Assembly (NCBI GenBank): GCA_003635185.1
Contig: PYJA01000017.1
Span: 305-39,542 of the forward strand
Length of the DNA: 39,238 bases
Direction of reading: 5' to 3'
From: Candidatus Poribacteria bacterium
GTDB lineage: Bacteria; Poribacteria; WGA-4E; WGA-3G
Of the stretch, positions 26,201 through 33,408 are shown piece by piece. Position numbers and translations under genes: made by a program. Under the pieces are notes generated by a model that worked only from the letters and a program-made list of their open reading frames with translations, ran no database searches and was not told the origin of the DNA. Every line of letters starts with the position of its first letter. The stretch's first letter is position 1.

Positions 26201-28636
26201 GACAATCCCACAAGCTGCCTTGCGGAAGAATTACTCCGTTCAGAAAGTGGCGGGGCAATCGCAGTGATCGGGGGAACAAGCATCGGAGAATTAACAGGAG
26301 ATCATCTCCTAAATAAAGAAATTTTTGAAGTTATCTTTAACGGCAGGACACAACATATCGGGGCTATTCTTGCCGAAGCAAAAACGCAGTTTCTGATAAA
26401 CTCACCGCATTACTTAGACCTTGCTGAAGTTTTCCTCCTTTTCGGTGATCCCGCAACCCGATTGAGATTACCACACACACAGCTACAGGTAACATCTGAA
26501 ATCGAAGAGGTTCCTGAGCAAAATGATTTCAAGATAGAAACGCAGTTATCTATTTCAGGGAAACTACTTAACCCCGATTTTAATGGGGACGCAGAAATTA
26601 CTGTCCTGCCGAACCCGCCGAATAGAAGAATAAAAAGAAGACACGCAAGACATAGACCTTCTAATGCTGTTAGTCAACGTGCTATAGACACTACGCCTCG
26701 AAACAAAACTGTGCCTGTAATTGATGGACAGTTCAAAGCCCAAATTTCGATTCCATTTAATAGCGCGTTTGACGCATGGGATTTAAGGGTTTATGCATGG
26801 AATGCGGAAGAAGATGCAATCGGTTACACGAATTATACACCGCTTAAGCGATACATCAAAAACGTTCGTCTTGAACCTTATCCTGTACCCCCTGGCCGAC
26901 CTGTCTATGTTTACACAGAGGTTGTCAATGAAAGCGCAATTGATGAAATAACCCTCTATTGGAGTGAGTATTTGATAGAATCCCGCCGCGAAGATGTTGA
27001 AGTTTACGCAATTCCGATGGTTCAACATAAGGGAACAACCTACAGAACAGAGCAACCTATTCCTGCCGATCCATCAACGGGTCTAATTGATTATTACGTC
27101 CTCGTTAAACCCAAGGATGGGCGTACACTTCAGACAGAAGTTGTCACCTACGAAGTTGGGATAGCGGATCTCACCGTTTTTGGACACACTATCAATTGGA
27201 GTGCAGATGCCCCCTTTCTCCTTTCGGCACAAATTAGGAACCGTGGCACGCTTTTCGCTAAAAACGTGCCTGTCCGTTTTTTCCAAATGCCAGCAACTGG
27301 CAGCGCTGCAACGCAAACAGTGGCACTTGAAGAACTTAAAAATGCAACGCCTATCGGAGAGGAACAGATTATTCCAGAAGTGCCTCCCGACGGCTCTGTT
27401 GTCGCAAGTGTCCCATGGCAACCTGCTCCTGGTACGTATCTTGTCACGGTATTTGTGGACATGCCCTCGGAAGAACGACCTGAAGGCATGCTTATTGAAG
27501 TTAGCGAGGAAAATAACAGTGCGTCACAGGAATTTGTCAATAATCAACTCTTCCTTACCCCTGAAAGTCTCAATCAGCCAATTCAGAGCACAGACGGCGT
27601 TTTTCGCATAACACTATCACCAGAGAGTCTTCAAGGACATTCCGTGATGACGTTTGAAACGGAGAAGTTGACCATAACAAACCAACCGGATATTACATAC
27701 ACCTCCACAACAACTGACGAGGGCTCTACAACAACTGATGAGGCCTTCACAGACGAGGTCTCCACAACAATTGACGAGTCAGAGCCTATAGCCTATCGTC
27801 TTAACTTCAGCCAACAAACAGAATTGACAGGAACAGCATCATTTGTGAAAACCAAGAATCCAGATGCACACATCTATATGCGGGATGACGAGACAGGCAA
27901 CTGGATTCGAGTTGGCAAAGAAACAGATAACGGTGAAACTATTTCCGCGGAGGTGAAACTGCCGGGAACGTTCGCCTTGCTTTCACACACAGATTCTCGC
28001 CCGCCTGTATTAGAATTAACCGTTGAAAATCAAGGGTTCATTGATGGCGATTACATCTCCGATACACCGACTATTTCTGCAAGAATAGAGGACGCAAACG
28101 GCATTGACCCCCGCCCAGAAAATATTATGCTCACTAAAAACGGCAATCGCGTTCCACAAAACGAGTACACAATATCCGCTTCTCCCACAAGTAGTAACGT
28201 CCTCCTGATAACTTATTCCCCAGTTAATGCGCTGCAGGCAGGTGAGTACCGAATTCGGCTACAGGCTCAGGATGCAAATGGCAATGTTGCGGACACCGAT
28301 CAGACAGCAAGGGTCGCAGGTGGATTTGAAATTAAAAACATCGCTAATTTTCCAAACCCGTTCCGTGCTGGGAAAGGGACTGGAAAGGGAACAGATTTCG
28401 CTTACTACCTTACAGAAAGTGCGGATAAAGTTACCCTCAAGATTTATACGCTCACTGGTAAACTTATCACCACCGTTGATACGCTTGACGCGACAACTTC
28501 TTATAATGAATATCATTTTGATGGTTTAGATGCCGACGGTGATCCCCTTGCGAACGGTGTCTATATCTACAAATTCACTGCTACCAAAGGTGATACGCGC
28601 GCACAGAAAGTTGGTAAGATAGTGGTTATCAAGTAG
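23297..28636 (+). CDS. giant C25 (gingipain-like) cysteine protease with FlgD-like C-terminus
   Basis: About 1779 aa, secreted. ATG 23297 gives a signal peptide (MVIKMKHTGLFTAILVF and a hydrophobic run to about residue 27); ATG 23309 is an alternative, and upstream in-frame codons overlap the lipoprotein gene. Residues to about 300 resemble a C25 propeptide; a lectin-like region follows; the caspase-like C25 domain lies around 700-1050 with His928 (YIGHGGGGVW) and Cys963 (SMTCYTNQFDNP) as the catalytic dyad. Then come Ig-like/CARDB-like modules, a Thr/Asp/Glu-rich tandem stretch (TTTDEGSTTTDEAFTDE, about 27710-27785), and a C-terminal FlgD-like/type IX sorting domain (IANFPNPFRAG, YNEYHFDGLDADGDPLANGV, YIYKFTA). 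It is probably cell-surface or exported; PorU-like sortase activity is an alternative. Confidence 0.88.
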   Translation: MVIKMKHTGLFTAILVFSKIVFFLAATCTEAVPVNQNHQSSESAITTNSGKIELVNATPQSITIQLVIADSDFKIETLEHNETQFQTLSFPECRYITSPEVPRLPMQTALIGVPPDASFALRIVESTDFSTYKLIHTLADHNVNYSQHNFDAVSKPRLNQIYTTNRFFPNNLAEIGTAGWIRENRVLPIQLNPVQYNPVTGEVKLYHRLVVEVKFNGVGSAPSAIQGFPRPESSVYEEMFENLLINPQTAKHWRSPVMRAIPKNDSLRSGTLTTHSSAFSVPSAPAITLPRYKVFITKSGMYRITASDLTSAGVDITTIRPTTLALSNKGKQIPIFVRNADNGSTADNTTGFDAAGEIIFYGERHSGDKTYIDPYSDENVYWLSWNAGPGLRMETTVLSTEKPEIPLDASGLPLYTSAFYEPQNFLTRVHIEKDNHFRRFKNFGLPEGSQYDEFGDGILVRNFVLEALPELPNDSWFWTQLTAPETKNFPFTLNGVAGTGQKATIRVALHGRSEGSHFAELWLNNDDVLGEPEWIGDIEYRFENQQISQSFLKNGRNIIGIDCPGGRGQDLIMLNWLEIDYWRTYDAANNVLPFSITFMPDSVTGNINTNFKVELKNFSNPNIEIYGIDGTKYVGLAPVEDEDRAGIYDIVFQSSRISGISQNLSDEPLKLDPAIQYIALTSDKYLKPKKIIKDTPSDLRGQHNAADYIIITDTEFMRDVQPLANFRNQQGLRTKVVDVQNIYDEFNHGIHNPYALRDFLKYAYENWQPPAPTYVLLIGDASRENENTFVPTIQVQIPGYGSSASDHQFVTFRGTDNFPDMFIGRVPANNSVDVRIFVEHTINYETTSEFGPWHKRILMLAGSDERFHIQTDQLITERNLPQKYEPVRIYAPPTAEEELTLGEGSTPVGRQVIDGFNDGACLVNYIGHGGGGVWSSYRMMGLEDPHKNLTNISQLPLVISMTCYTNQFDNPTSCLAEELLRSESGGAIAVIGGTSIGELTGDHLLNKEIFEVIFNGRTQHIGAILAEAKTQFLINSPHYLDLAEVFLLFGDPATRLRLPHTQLQVTSEIEEVPEQNDFKIETQLSISGKLLNPDFNGDAEITVLPNPPNRRIKRRHARHRPSNAVSQRAIDTTPRNKTVPVIDGQFKAQISIPFNSAFDAWDLRVYAWNAEEDAIGYTNYTPLKRYIKNVRLEPYPVPPGRPVYVYTEVVNESAIDEITLYWSEYLIESRREDVEVYAIPMVQHKGTTYRTEQPIPADPSTGLIDYYVLVKPKDGRTLQTEVVTYEVGIADLTVFGHTINWSADAPFLLSAQIRNRGTLFAKNVPVRFFQMPATGSAATQTVALEELKNATPIGEEQIIPEVPPDGSVVASVPWQPAPGTYLVTVFVDMPSEERPEGMLIEVSEENNSASQEFVNNQLFLTPESLNQPIQSTDGVFRITLSPESLQGHSVMTFETEKLTITNQPDITYTSTTTDEGSTTTDEAFTDEVSTTIDESEPIAYRLNFSQQTELTGTASFVKTKNPDAHIYMRDDETGNWIRVGKETDNGETISAEVKLPGTFALLSHTDSRPPVLELTVENQGFIDGDYISDTPTISARIEDANGIDPRPENIMLTKNGNRVPQNEYTISASPTSSNVLLITYSPVNALQAGEYRIRLQAQDANGNVADTDQTARVAGGFEIKNIANFPNPFRAGKGTGKGTDFAYYLTESADKVTLKIYTLTGKLITTVDTLDATTSYNEYHFDGLDADGDPLANGVYIYKFTATKGDTRAQKVGKIVVIK

Positions 28637-28649
28637 AAAAGCATATCTG

Positions 28650-29630
28650 TTATGCTTCACGTCCAAACACCAAAACATCGTAATGCTGCCCGCTGTATGT
28701 AAATTGACTTTTGAACCGTCCTTCACAAGCAAAACCCGCTGCTTCTAAAACTGCTGCTTTCTCCTCTGCACCACTATCAACATAGCTCTGAACTTTCAAT
28801 TCAGGAAACTCCAACGCTGAAAGCAGTGCAGGAACAGATTCAGTAAAATTGGGGTGAAAAAAGAGATCCAACACTGCAGTCGCCGGTCGCCAGCGCGCAT
28901 CACGGCTTACAGTTGCCCAACCGACAATCGCACCATCTGACGAAATTAATAACTTCGCGTCGTCGTAGGCATCTTCCGTCTCTAAAGCGTGTTTGAAACT
29001 TAGAAAGCCACTTTCAAGATTCGTGGGACCATAGACACTCCACTTAAGACTTCGTAGCGCATCCCATCCCACAATACCGGACAATGCAGTCAGCTTCGGC
29101 CAATCATGCCATTCAACAGATTTGGGGTGGGCAGGCACAGGTGAGAAATAACGTACTTCAAAATCCGTATTCACATGATACTTCATAAACCCAGATTCAG
29201 GGATAACGCTCTCGAATCCAAAGCTATGATAAATATGGTAAGGATGGCCATTATATCCCGTGCCGAGGTAAAGCGCGTGTCCACCTCTCTGCCGAAAATC
29301 CTCCATCTGATAAGCCATTGCACCTTTACACGCGCCTTTTCTACGTTGCTCTGGCAATGTAAAAACATGCCCCAAAATACCGATCCCTTCATGCTCAACC
29401 GTCATGATGTTAGTAATAACATTTCCATCAATTTTTCCAACATAGAAACGAGTTTCTAACGCATCAAGTGATTCGGTTACACACCGATCAATGTGCCACT
29501 TAAAGTTCCCCGGCTTATGCCCGAGAAATTTCTTTATCTCTTCGGCATGTGGTTCATCAGGAACATTAATCACACCGACTTCCATCTGTTCGCCTGTTTT
29601 TAGCACTGTGTTCCCCAATTTTTCGTACAT
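28650..29630 (-). CDS. GNAT-family N-acetyltransferase
   Basis: A 326-aa protein. The ATG at 29628-29630 was chosen over 29663 because GAGGT precedes it by 5 bp. The GNAT motif A, GHVFTLPEQRRKGACKGAMA (acetyl-CoA pyrophosphate loop R-R-K-G-A-x-K), and the following helix and strand YLGTGYNGHPYHIYHSFGF are visible in the first half. The second half (about 165-326) has a weaker GNAT-like layout (LISSDGAIVGWATVSRDA), so this may be a double-GNAT protein with one active site. The substrate is unknown. It is convergent with the protease gene, ending 13 bp from its stop, and divergent from ndk. Confidence 0.85.
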   Translation of the reverse strand: MYEKLGNTVLKTGEQMEVGVINVPDEPHAEEIKKFLGHKPGNFKWHIDRCVTESLDALETRFYVGKIDGNVITNIMTVEHEGIGILGHVFTLPEQRRKGACKGAMAYQMEDFRQRGGHALYLGTGYNGHPYHIYHSFGFESVIPESGFMKYHVNTDFEVRYFSPVPAHPKSVEWHDWPKLTALSGIVGWDALRSLKWSVYGPTNLESGFLSFKHALETEDAYDDAKLLISSDGAIVGWATVSRDARWRPATAVLDLFFHPNFTESVPALLSALEFPELKVQSYVDSGAEEKAAVLEAAGFACEGRFKSQFTYSGQHYDVLVFGREA

Positions 29631-29765
29631 TTCTACCTCACACACCAAAATTAAAATTGACAAAATTTTAATTTTATCATATACTTAAGACGGTTAGGTG
29701 TCAAGAACGAACACCGATTTTTTAAATTGGGTAGAAACTTATTATAAAATTGATACGGAGTTGAT

Positions 29766-30185
29766 ATGGAAGTAGAACAGACACTGATTCTGGTGAAACC
29801 GGATGGTGTTCAACGCGGACTTATTGGAGAAATTATTTCCCGCTACGAACGAAAAGGACTTAAACTAATTGGATTGAAGTTATTACAATTCCCGCTCACA
29901 AAAGCAGAGGAACTTTATGTTGTTCATAAGGGACAACCGTTTTATGATAGACTCATCGAATTTATGACCTCAACGCCAATTGTTGCGATAGCTGTTGAGG
30001 GTAAGAACGCTATTAAATTAGCCCGTCTTATCAACGGCGCTACCGATCCATTAGAATCTGCACCTGGAAGTATCCGCGGGGATTATTCAACTGATATTAC
30101 ATATAACCTTGTGCATGCATCGGATTGTTTGGAGAACGCCAAGCGCGAATTAGCCATTCTGTTTTCGCCAGAAGAACTCTGTTAG
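29766..30185 (+). CDS. ndk: nucleoside diphosphate kinase
   Basis: A 139-aa NDP kinase, transferring the gamma-phosphate of ATP to nucleoside diphosphates. It shows the N-terminal LILVKPDGVQRGLIGEII (Lys11), GATDPLESAPGSIRGDY, and the active-site His117 in NLVHASDCLENAKREL; most relatives have NLVHGSDS, so Ala118 is a mild substitution. Length is standard. The ATG follows GGAGTTG. It stands alone between the divergent acetyltransferase and a repeat-rich spacer. Confidence 0.96.
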   Translation: MEVEQTLILVKPDGVQRGLIGEIISRYERKGLKLIGLKLLQFPLTKAEELYVVHKGQPFYDRLIEFMTSTPIVAIAVEGKNAIKLARLINGATDPLESAPGSIRGDYSTDITYNLVHASDCLENAKRELAILFSPEELC

Positions 30186-30300
30186 TACTGAAAAAAATCT
30201 TGCTTTTAAAGTTCAAGAGATTTATAATAAGTTAACAGCGCAGTTCACTGTCTGATCTATCATAAAAATTTTATAGGTTACATGCAACCGTAGTTTCCTA

Positions 30301-30412
30301 ATACCATTTCTGATATGATGTCTCTCTTTTGTCCCATAAACTTCCAGTTTGTGCCACATTTCGCTTCATTTCTAACAACCGGTAATGGGACAAAAATTAA
30401 TAAAAATGGTAT
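30301..30412. repeat. MITE-like element upstream of NPCBM gene 1 (112 bp)
   Basis: The left end ATACCATTTCTGATAT and the right end AAAATGGTAT are inverted. The body contains TCTCTCTTTTGT, one unit of ATAAACTTCCAGTTTGTG, CGCTTCATTTCTAA and CCGGTAATGGGACAAAA. The same order of blocks occurs at 31756-31930, so the two are copies of one element. Confidence 0.85.
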
Positions 30413-30680
30413 AACATTGACGAAAACAATGGACAAACGGACTATTACCACTTCAACTAAAAAATTAGCAGGTAAAACACCCAAAACATATTTTAACACG
30501 TTATGGGGAATTAGCGTCTTCGCGCCGTTGAACGCTACAGAATTATTAACTATTAAATTATCACCCCCCCCTCTTACATTTATTATTACTAATAGTTACT
30601 TTTTTATCTGCTGCTTTAAGGTTGTTCATACCGGAACAGCAGATACGTTTATCACATTTTCTATTAATCTTGCTCAATTC
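30413..30680. other. non-coding spacer before NPCBM gene 1
   Basis: A+T-rich sequence with a run of eight C near 30564 and an 8-bp inverted pair ATCTGCTG/CAGCAGAT around 30606-30645. Long open frames run through it on both strands, but their translations are low-complexity and start in the repeat element. I see no supported gene. Confidence 0.5.
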
Positions 30681-30731
30681 AGCACCTTGGCTTTCCCAGA
30701 TTGGGAAACGTCTCAAGGTGCTATTTTTGTT
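30681..30731 (+). terminator. terminator-like hairpin in the leader of NPCBM gene 1
   Basis: AGCACCTTG (30681-30689) pairs with CAAGGTGCT (30714-30722); an inner TTTCCC/GGGAAA stem (30692-30697 with 30703-30708) adds to it; ATTTTTGTTT follows. It is placed about 100 bp before the gene, so it may be an upstream terminator or an attenuator. Confidence 0.6.
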
Positions 30732-30828
30732 TGGCAGCAAGAATTCTATCGTTTTCACAATCCGTTTCACTTTAATCTGGGGTGCAGCAACGTTGCCCCC
30801 TACATATAATCTAATATAGGAGGTTAAC

Positions 30829-31641
30829 ATGAATTTTGTTAATATGTTTAGAGAATTAAATAGCGGCAAACTTATAGGACGTTTTGCCTTTATCGTAATG
30901 CTTATCATTGGTGTAGCTTTTAGCGTGTACGCTGCAAAAGACGACTGCACAAATATTGATGGTGATGGTGCTGTCGCGATTCAAGAGGTTGATGAGGAAG
31001 ACGTGGGTGTTGCAAACGACTACGATGAAGTCGTTGAAGAGGACGACCGTAAAGGTGTTATTTACCTCGCTGTAATTGGTGGCGCTCAACCGAAAGCAAA
31101 TGCCTGCGGACTTATTCCGAAGAATGATGCGGGTGCATGGACAGGTTGGGGTGGTCCCCTAAACTTTGACAACGTCACTATTGGCGAAGGTGGCAATACC
31201 CGTAACCATATTGTTATCGGTGGCACCTATTTTGAACGCGGTATCGGGGCACATGCTATTGCTACACTTGTTTATGATTTAACAGGGGATAAATACCTCA
31301 AATTTGAGGCGTATGTTGGCATGTCCGATGAAAAAGACCCAGGGGGTTGTGGACATGGTGGCAGTAGCGATTTCACCTTTTCTATTGATGGAAAAGAGGC
31401 TTTCAAATCCGAACGTCTTACGGGATCAGATGGTGGCGAAAATGTTGAAGCGGTCAAAGTTGAATTTAACATTCCCTCAGGTGCCAAGGAACTCACAATC
31501 GTGATGGGCGATGGCGGCGATGGGATTGGCTGTGACCATTCTACCATTGGAGATGCCAAACTTCTCACTGGCCAAGCACTCGCGGTAGAACCCGCTAACA
31601 AACTCCCGACAATTTGGGGACACTTGAAAGCACGTTATTAA
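30829..31641 (+). CDS. secreted NPCBM-domain protein 1
   Basis: A 270-aa protein with an N-terminal signal segment (GRFAFIVMLIIGVAFSVYA) and the NPCBM (novel putative carbohydrate-binding module) fold: WTGWGGPLNFDNVTIGEGG, HIVIGGTYFERGIGAHAIAT, then VYDLTGDKYLKFEAYVGMSD and the C-terminal strand with MGDGGDGIGCDHSTIGDAKL. NPCBM modules bind glycans, often attached to glycosidases; here it stands alone, so a surface or secreted glycan-binding role is inferred. An acidic segment (EVDEEDVGVANDYDEVVEED) follows the signal. The start follows a perfect AGGAGG. A paralogue lies 337 bp downstream. Confidence 0.85.
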   Translation: MNFVNMFRELNSGKLIGRFAFIVMLIIGVAFSVYAAKDDCTNIDGDGAVAIQEVDEEDVGVANDYDEVVEEDDRKGVIYLAVIGGAQPKANACGLIPKNDAGAWTGWGGPLNFDNVTIGEGGNTRNHIVIGGTYFERGIGAHAIATLVYDLTGDKYLKFEAYVGMSDEKDPGGCGHGGSSDFTFSIDGKEAFKSERLTGSDGGENVEAVKVEFNIPSGAKELTIVMGDGGDGIGCDHSTIGDAKLLTGQALAVEPANKLPTIWGHLKARY

Positions 31642-31755
31642 CATTGTAACTGTAAGGATGGATGTTGCTCATATCTATCCGTTTTTTAGATAGTTGAAGG
31701 AACGAACTCTATTGACTTTGTTCCCCAACATATAAACTAACCTAAAGTTAAATTA

Positions 31756-31930
31756 ATATCATTTCTGATATATAATGTCTCTCTTTTGTAGCATAAACTT
31801 CCAGTTTGTGCGTCTTTTGTAGTATAAACTTCCAGTTTGTGCGTCTTTTGTAGCATAAACTTCCAGTTTGTGCCACATTCCGCTTCATTTCTAATGACCG
31901 GTAATGGGACAAAATTGATAGAAATGGTAT
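31756..31930. repeat. MITE-like element upstream of NPCBM gene 2 (175 bp)
   Basis: The second copy of the element at 30301. It has the same ends (ATATCATTTCTGATAT and AGAAATGGTAT) and the same downstream blocks. Its internal unit TCTTTTGTAGCATAAACTTC (31 bp in full) is present three times in tandem at 31782-31812, 31813-31843 and 31844-31874, against once in the other copy. Confidence 0.85.
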
Positions 31931-31978
31931 AACTATACGCATTAAACTGCGTTTTATCAAAAATGGAGGTTCAGAACA

Positions 31979-32755
31979 TTGAAATTTACGAATTTATTTG
32001 CTTTAAGCATTTTACTAATTGTTGGTCTTGTTTTCAGCGTTTATGCTGACAAAAGCGACTGCACAAACCTTGATGGTGATGGTGCTGTGCCTATCCAAGA
32101 AGTTGGTGACGAAGATGTCGCCGTTGCAAACGATTACGATGAAGTCGTTGAAGAAGATGACCGCGAGGGTGTCGTCTATCTTGCGTTAATAGGTGGAAGT
32201 CAACCGACACCGAATGGGTGTGGTCTTATTCCGAAGAACGCCGCAGGTGAATGGACAGGTTGGGGTGGTCCCCTAAACTTTGACAACGTCACAATCGGTG
32301 AAGGCGCAACGACTCGTAACCATATCGTGATCGGTGGCACCTATTTTGAACGCGGTATCGGTGCACATTCCGTTGGCACTTTTGTTTACGATTTAACAGG
32401 TGGTGATTACGTCAAATTTGTGGGATATGCTGGCATGTCTGATGAAAAAGACCCAGGCGGTTGTGGGCACGGCGGCAGTAGTCATTTTGTCTTTTCACTT
32501 GATGGAACAGAGGTTGTTGCCACCGATACGTTAACGGGTGCTGCGGATGGCGAAAATGTTGAACCGTTAATGGTTGAATTTGACATCCCTGCAAACGCCA
32601 CAGAACTCACAATTGTCATGGGTGATGGTGGTGATGGATTAGGCTGCGACCATTCCTGCTTAGGAGATGCAAAGCTTCTCACCTCGCAAGCAACCGCAGT
32701 TGAACCTGCCAATAAACTACCCACAATTTGGGGGTCTCTGAAAGCACGTTATTAG
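31979..32755 (+). CDS. secreted NPCBM-domain protein 2
   Basis: A 258-aa paralogue of the preceding gene, with signal peptide (LFALSILLIVGLVFSVYA), the same acidic segment and the same NPCBM body (GGTYFERGIGAHSVGTFVYD, GMSDEKDPGGCGHGGSSHF). The start is a TTG at 31979 with GGAGGT at 31965-31970, 8 bp upstream; no in-frame ATG gives the signal peptide. Both proteins end in almost the same way (EPANKLPTIWG, LKARY). The two genes are identical over about 38 bp in the middle of the module (coding GWGGPLNFDNV), more alike than their flanks. A strong terminator follows 71 bp after the stop. Confidence 0.87.
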   Translation: MKFTNLFALSILLIVGLVFSVYADKSDCTNLDGDGAVPIQEVGDEDVAVANDYDEVVEEDDREGVVYLALIGGSQPTPNGCGLIPKNAAGEWTGWGGPLNFDNVTIGEGATTRNHIVIGGTYFERGIGAHSVGTFVYDLTGGDYVKFVGYAGMSDEKDPGGCGHGGSSHFVFSLDGTEVVATDTLTGAADGENVEPLMVEFDIPANATELTIVMGDGGDGLGCDHSCLGDAKLLTSQATAVEPANKLPTIWGSLKARY

Positions 32756-32826
32756 GGTTTTTAATGTGTGAAGGCAGGTTTTCAAGCTTGCCTTGCTTAC
32801 GAAATGTGTTAAAACTTACGTAAATT

Positions 32827-32878
32827 AAGCCTGATTCAGTCAAATTCTCTTCCGTACTGGCTGAATCAGGCTTTTTTT
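32827..32878 (+). terminator. rho-independent terminator of NPCBM gene 2
   Basis: AAGCCTGATTCAG (32827-32839) and CTGAATCAGGCTT (32861-32873) form a 13-bp perfect stem with a 21-nt loop, directly followed by a run of T. Confidence 0.92.
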
Positions 32879-32920
32879 ATGATTTATTCAATCTTTCCAT
32901 TCCTGATAATTCTCTTAATG

Positions 32921-33332
32921 GGTGTATAAAGTTTTGTCACTTATTTGTCTGAATCACGGATTATCGCAGATTTCACCGATTGCGCGGATTACATGCCTGG
33001 AGATGCCAAGTCGTTTTGCGTCCGGGCGATGTTCCTCGTCCGATAATCCGTTTCTGTAGCACGGGGAATGCCTAAAGACGAATGCGCGTGGTAGAATACG
33101 CCAAATCAACGGTATGAATCATGGCGAATGCCATACGCGCATTCGTCTTTAGGCATTCCCCGTATGGTATTCTACATGATTCGCCATGATTCATACCGTT
33201 GATTTCACTTTCAGATTGCGCTTTGGGGATAGCACAAACTGGAAGTTTATGCTACAAAACGCTTGCTTGTTTTGGTGTCATCCGCGATAATCCGAGATTC
33301 AGACAACACACACGCCAAAAACTTTACGCACC
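32921..33332. mobile_element. 412-bp non-autonomous element with long terminal inverted repeats and 9-bp target duplication
   Basis: The element starts GGTGTATAAAGTTTT and ends AAACTTTACGCACC. The inverted similarity continues inward for about 57 bp, including TTGTCTGAATC-A/T-CGGATTATCGC. CTCTTAATG flanks it exactly on both sides (32912-32920 and 33333-33341), the expected target-site duplication. The interior has no gene. It contains three pairs of inverted blocks at 33061-33205 and one copy of the AGCACAAACT...TATGCTACA unit at 33230-33256. No transposase is present, so it would need one in trans. Confidence 0.85.
33061..33205. repeat. interleaved inverted repeats A-c-B-A'-c'-B'
   Basis: Block A (33061-33089, 29 bp, starts ACGGGGAATGCC) is the exact reverse complement of A' (33135-33163). 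Block c (33091-33099, GTAGAATAC) is the reverse complement of c' (33167-33175). Block B (33103-33129, 27 bp, starts AAATCAACGG) is the exact reverse complement of B' (33179-33205). The order is kept rather than mirrored, so the three pairings cross and cannot all form as simple nested hairpins. Confidence 0.9.
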
Positions 33333-33349
33333 CTCTTAATGAATGTCCC

Positions 33350-33378
33350 TTGAAAACATATTTAAGACACTGTATAAT
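33350..33378 (+). promoter_or_regulatory. sigma-70-like promoter of the phosphopantoate ligase operon
   Basis: TTGAAA (33350-33355), a 17-bp spacer and TATAAT (33373-33378), 31 bp before the GTG start. It begins only 8 bp beyond the target duplication of the 412-bp element, so the insertion replaced the upstream regulatory flank. Confidence 0.75.
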
Positions 33379-33408
33379 AGACAGAAAATTATGTTGAGGT
33401 GCATTTAG

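Noticed and set aside
30315..30809. 164-codon plus-strand open frame before NPCBM gene 1
   Set aside because: It begins inside a dispersed repeat element, runs through homopolymers and a terminator-like hairpin, and its translation has no protein-like pattern.
31782..31874. Three 31-bp repeats considered as a CRISPR array
   Set aside because: The repeats abut one another with no unique spacers, and no cas gene is present.
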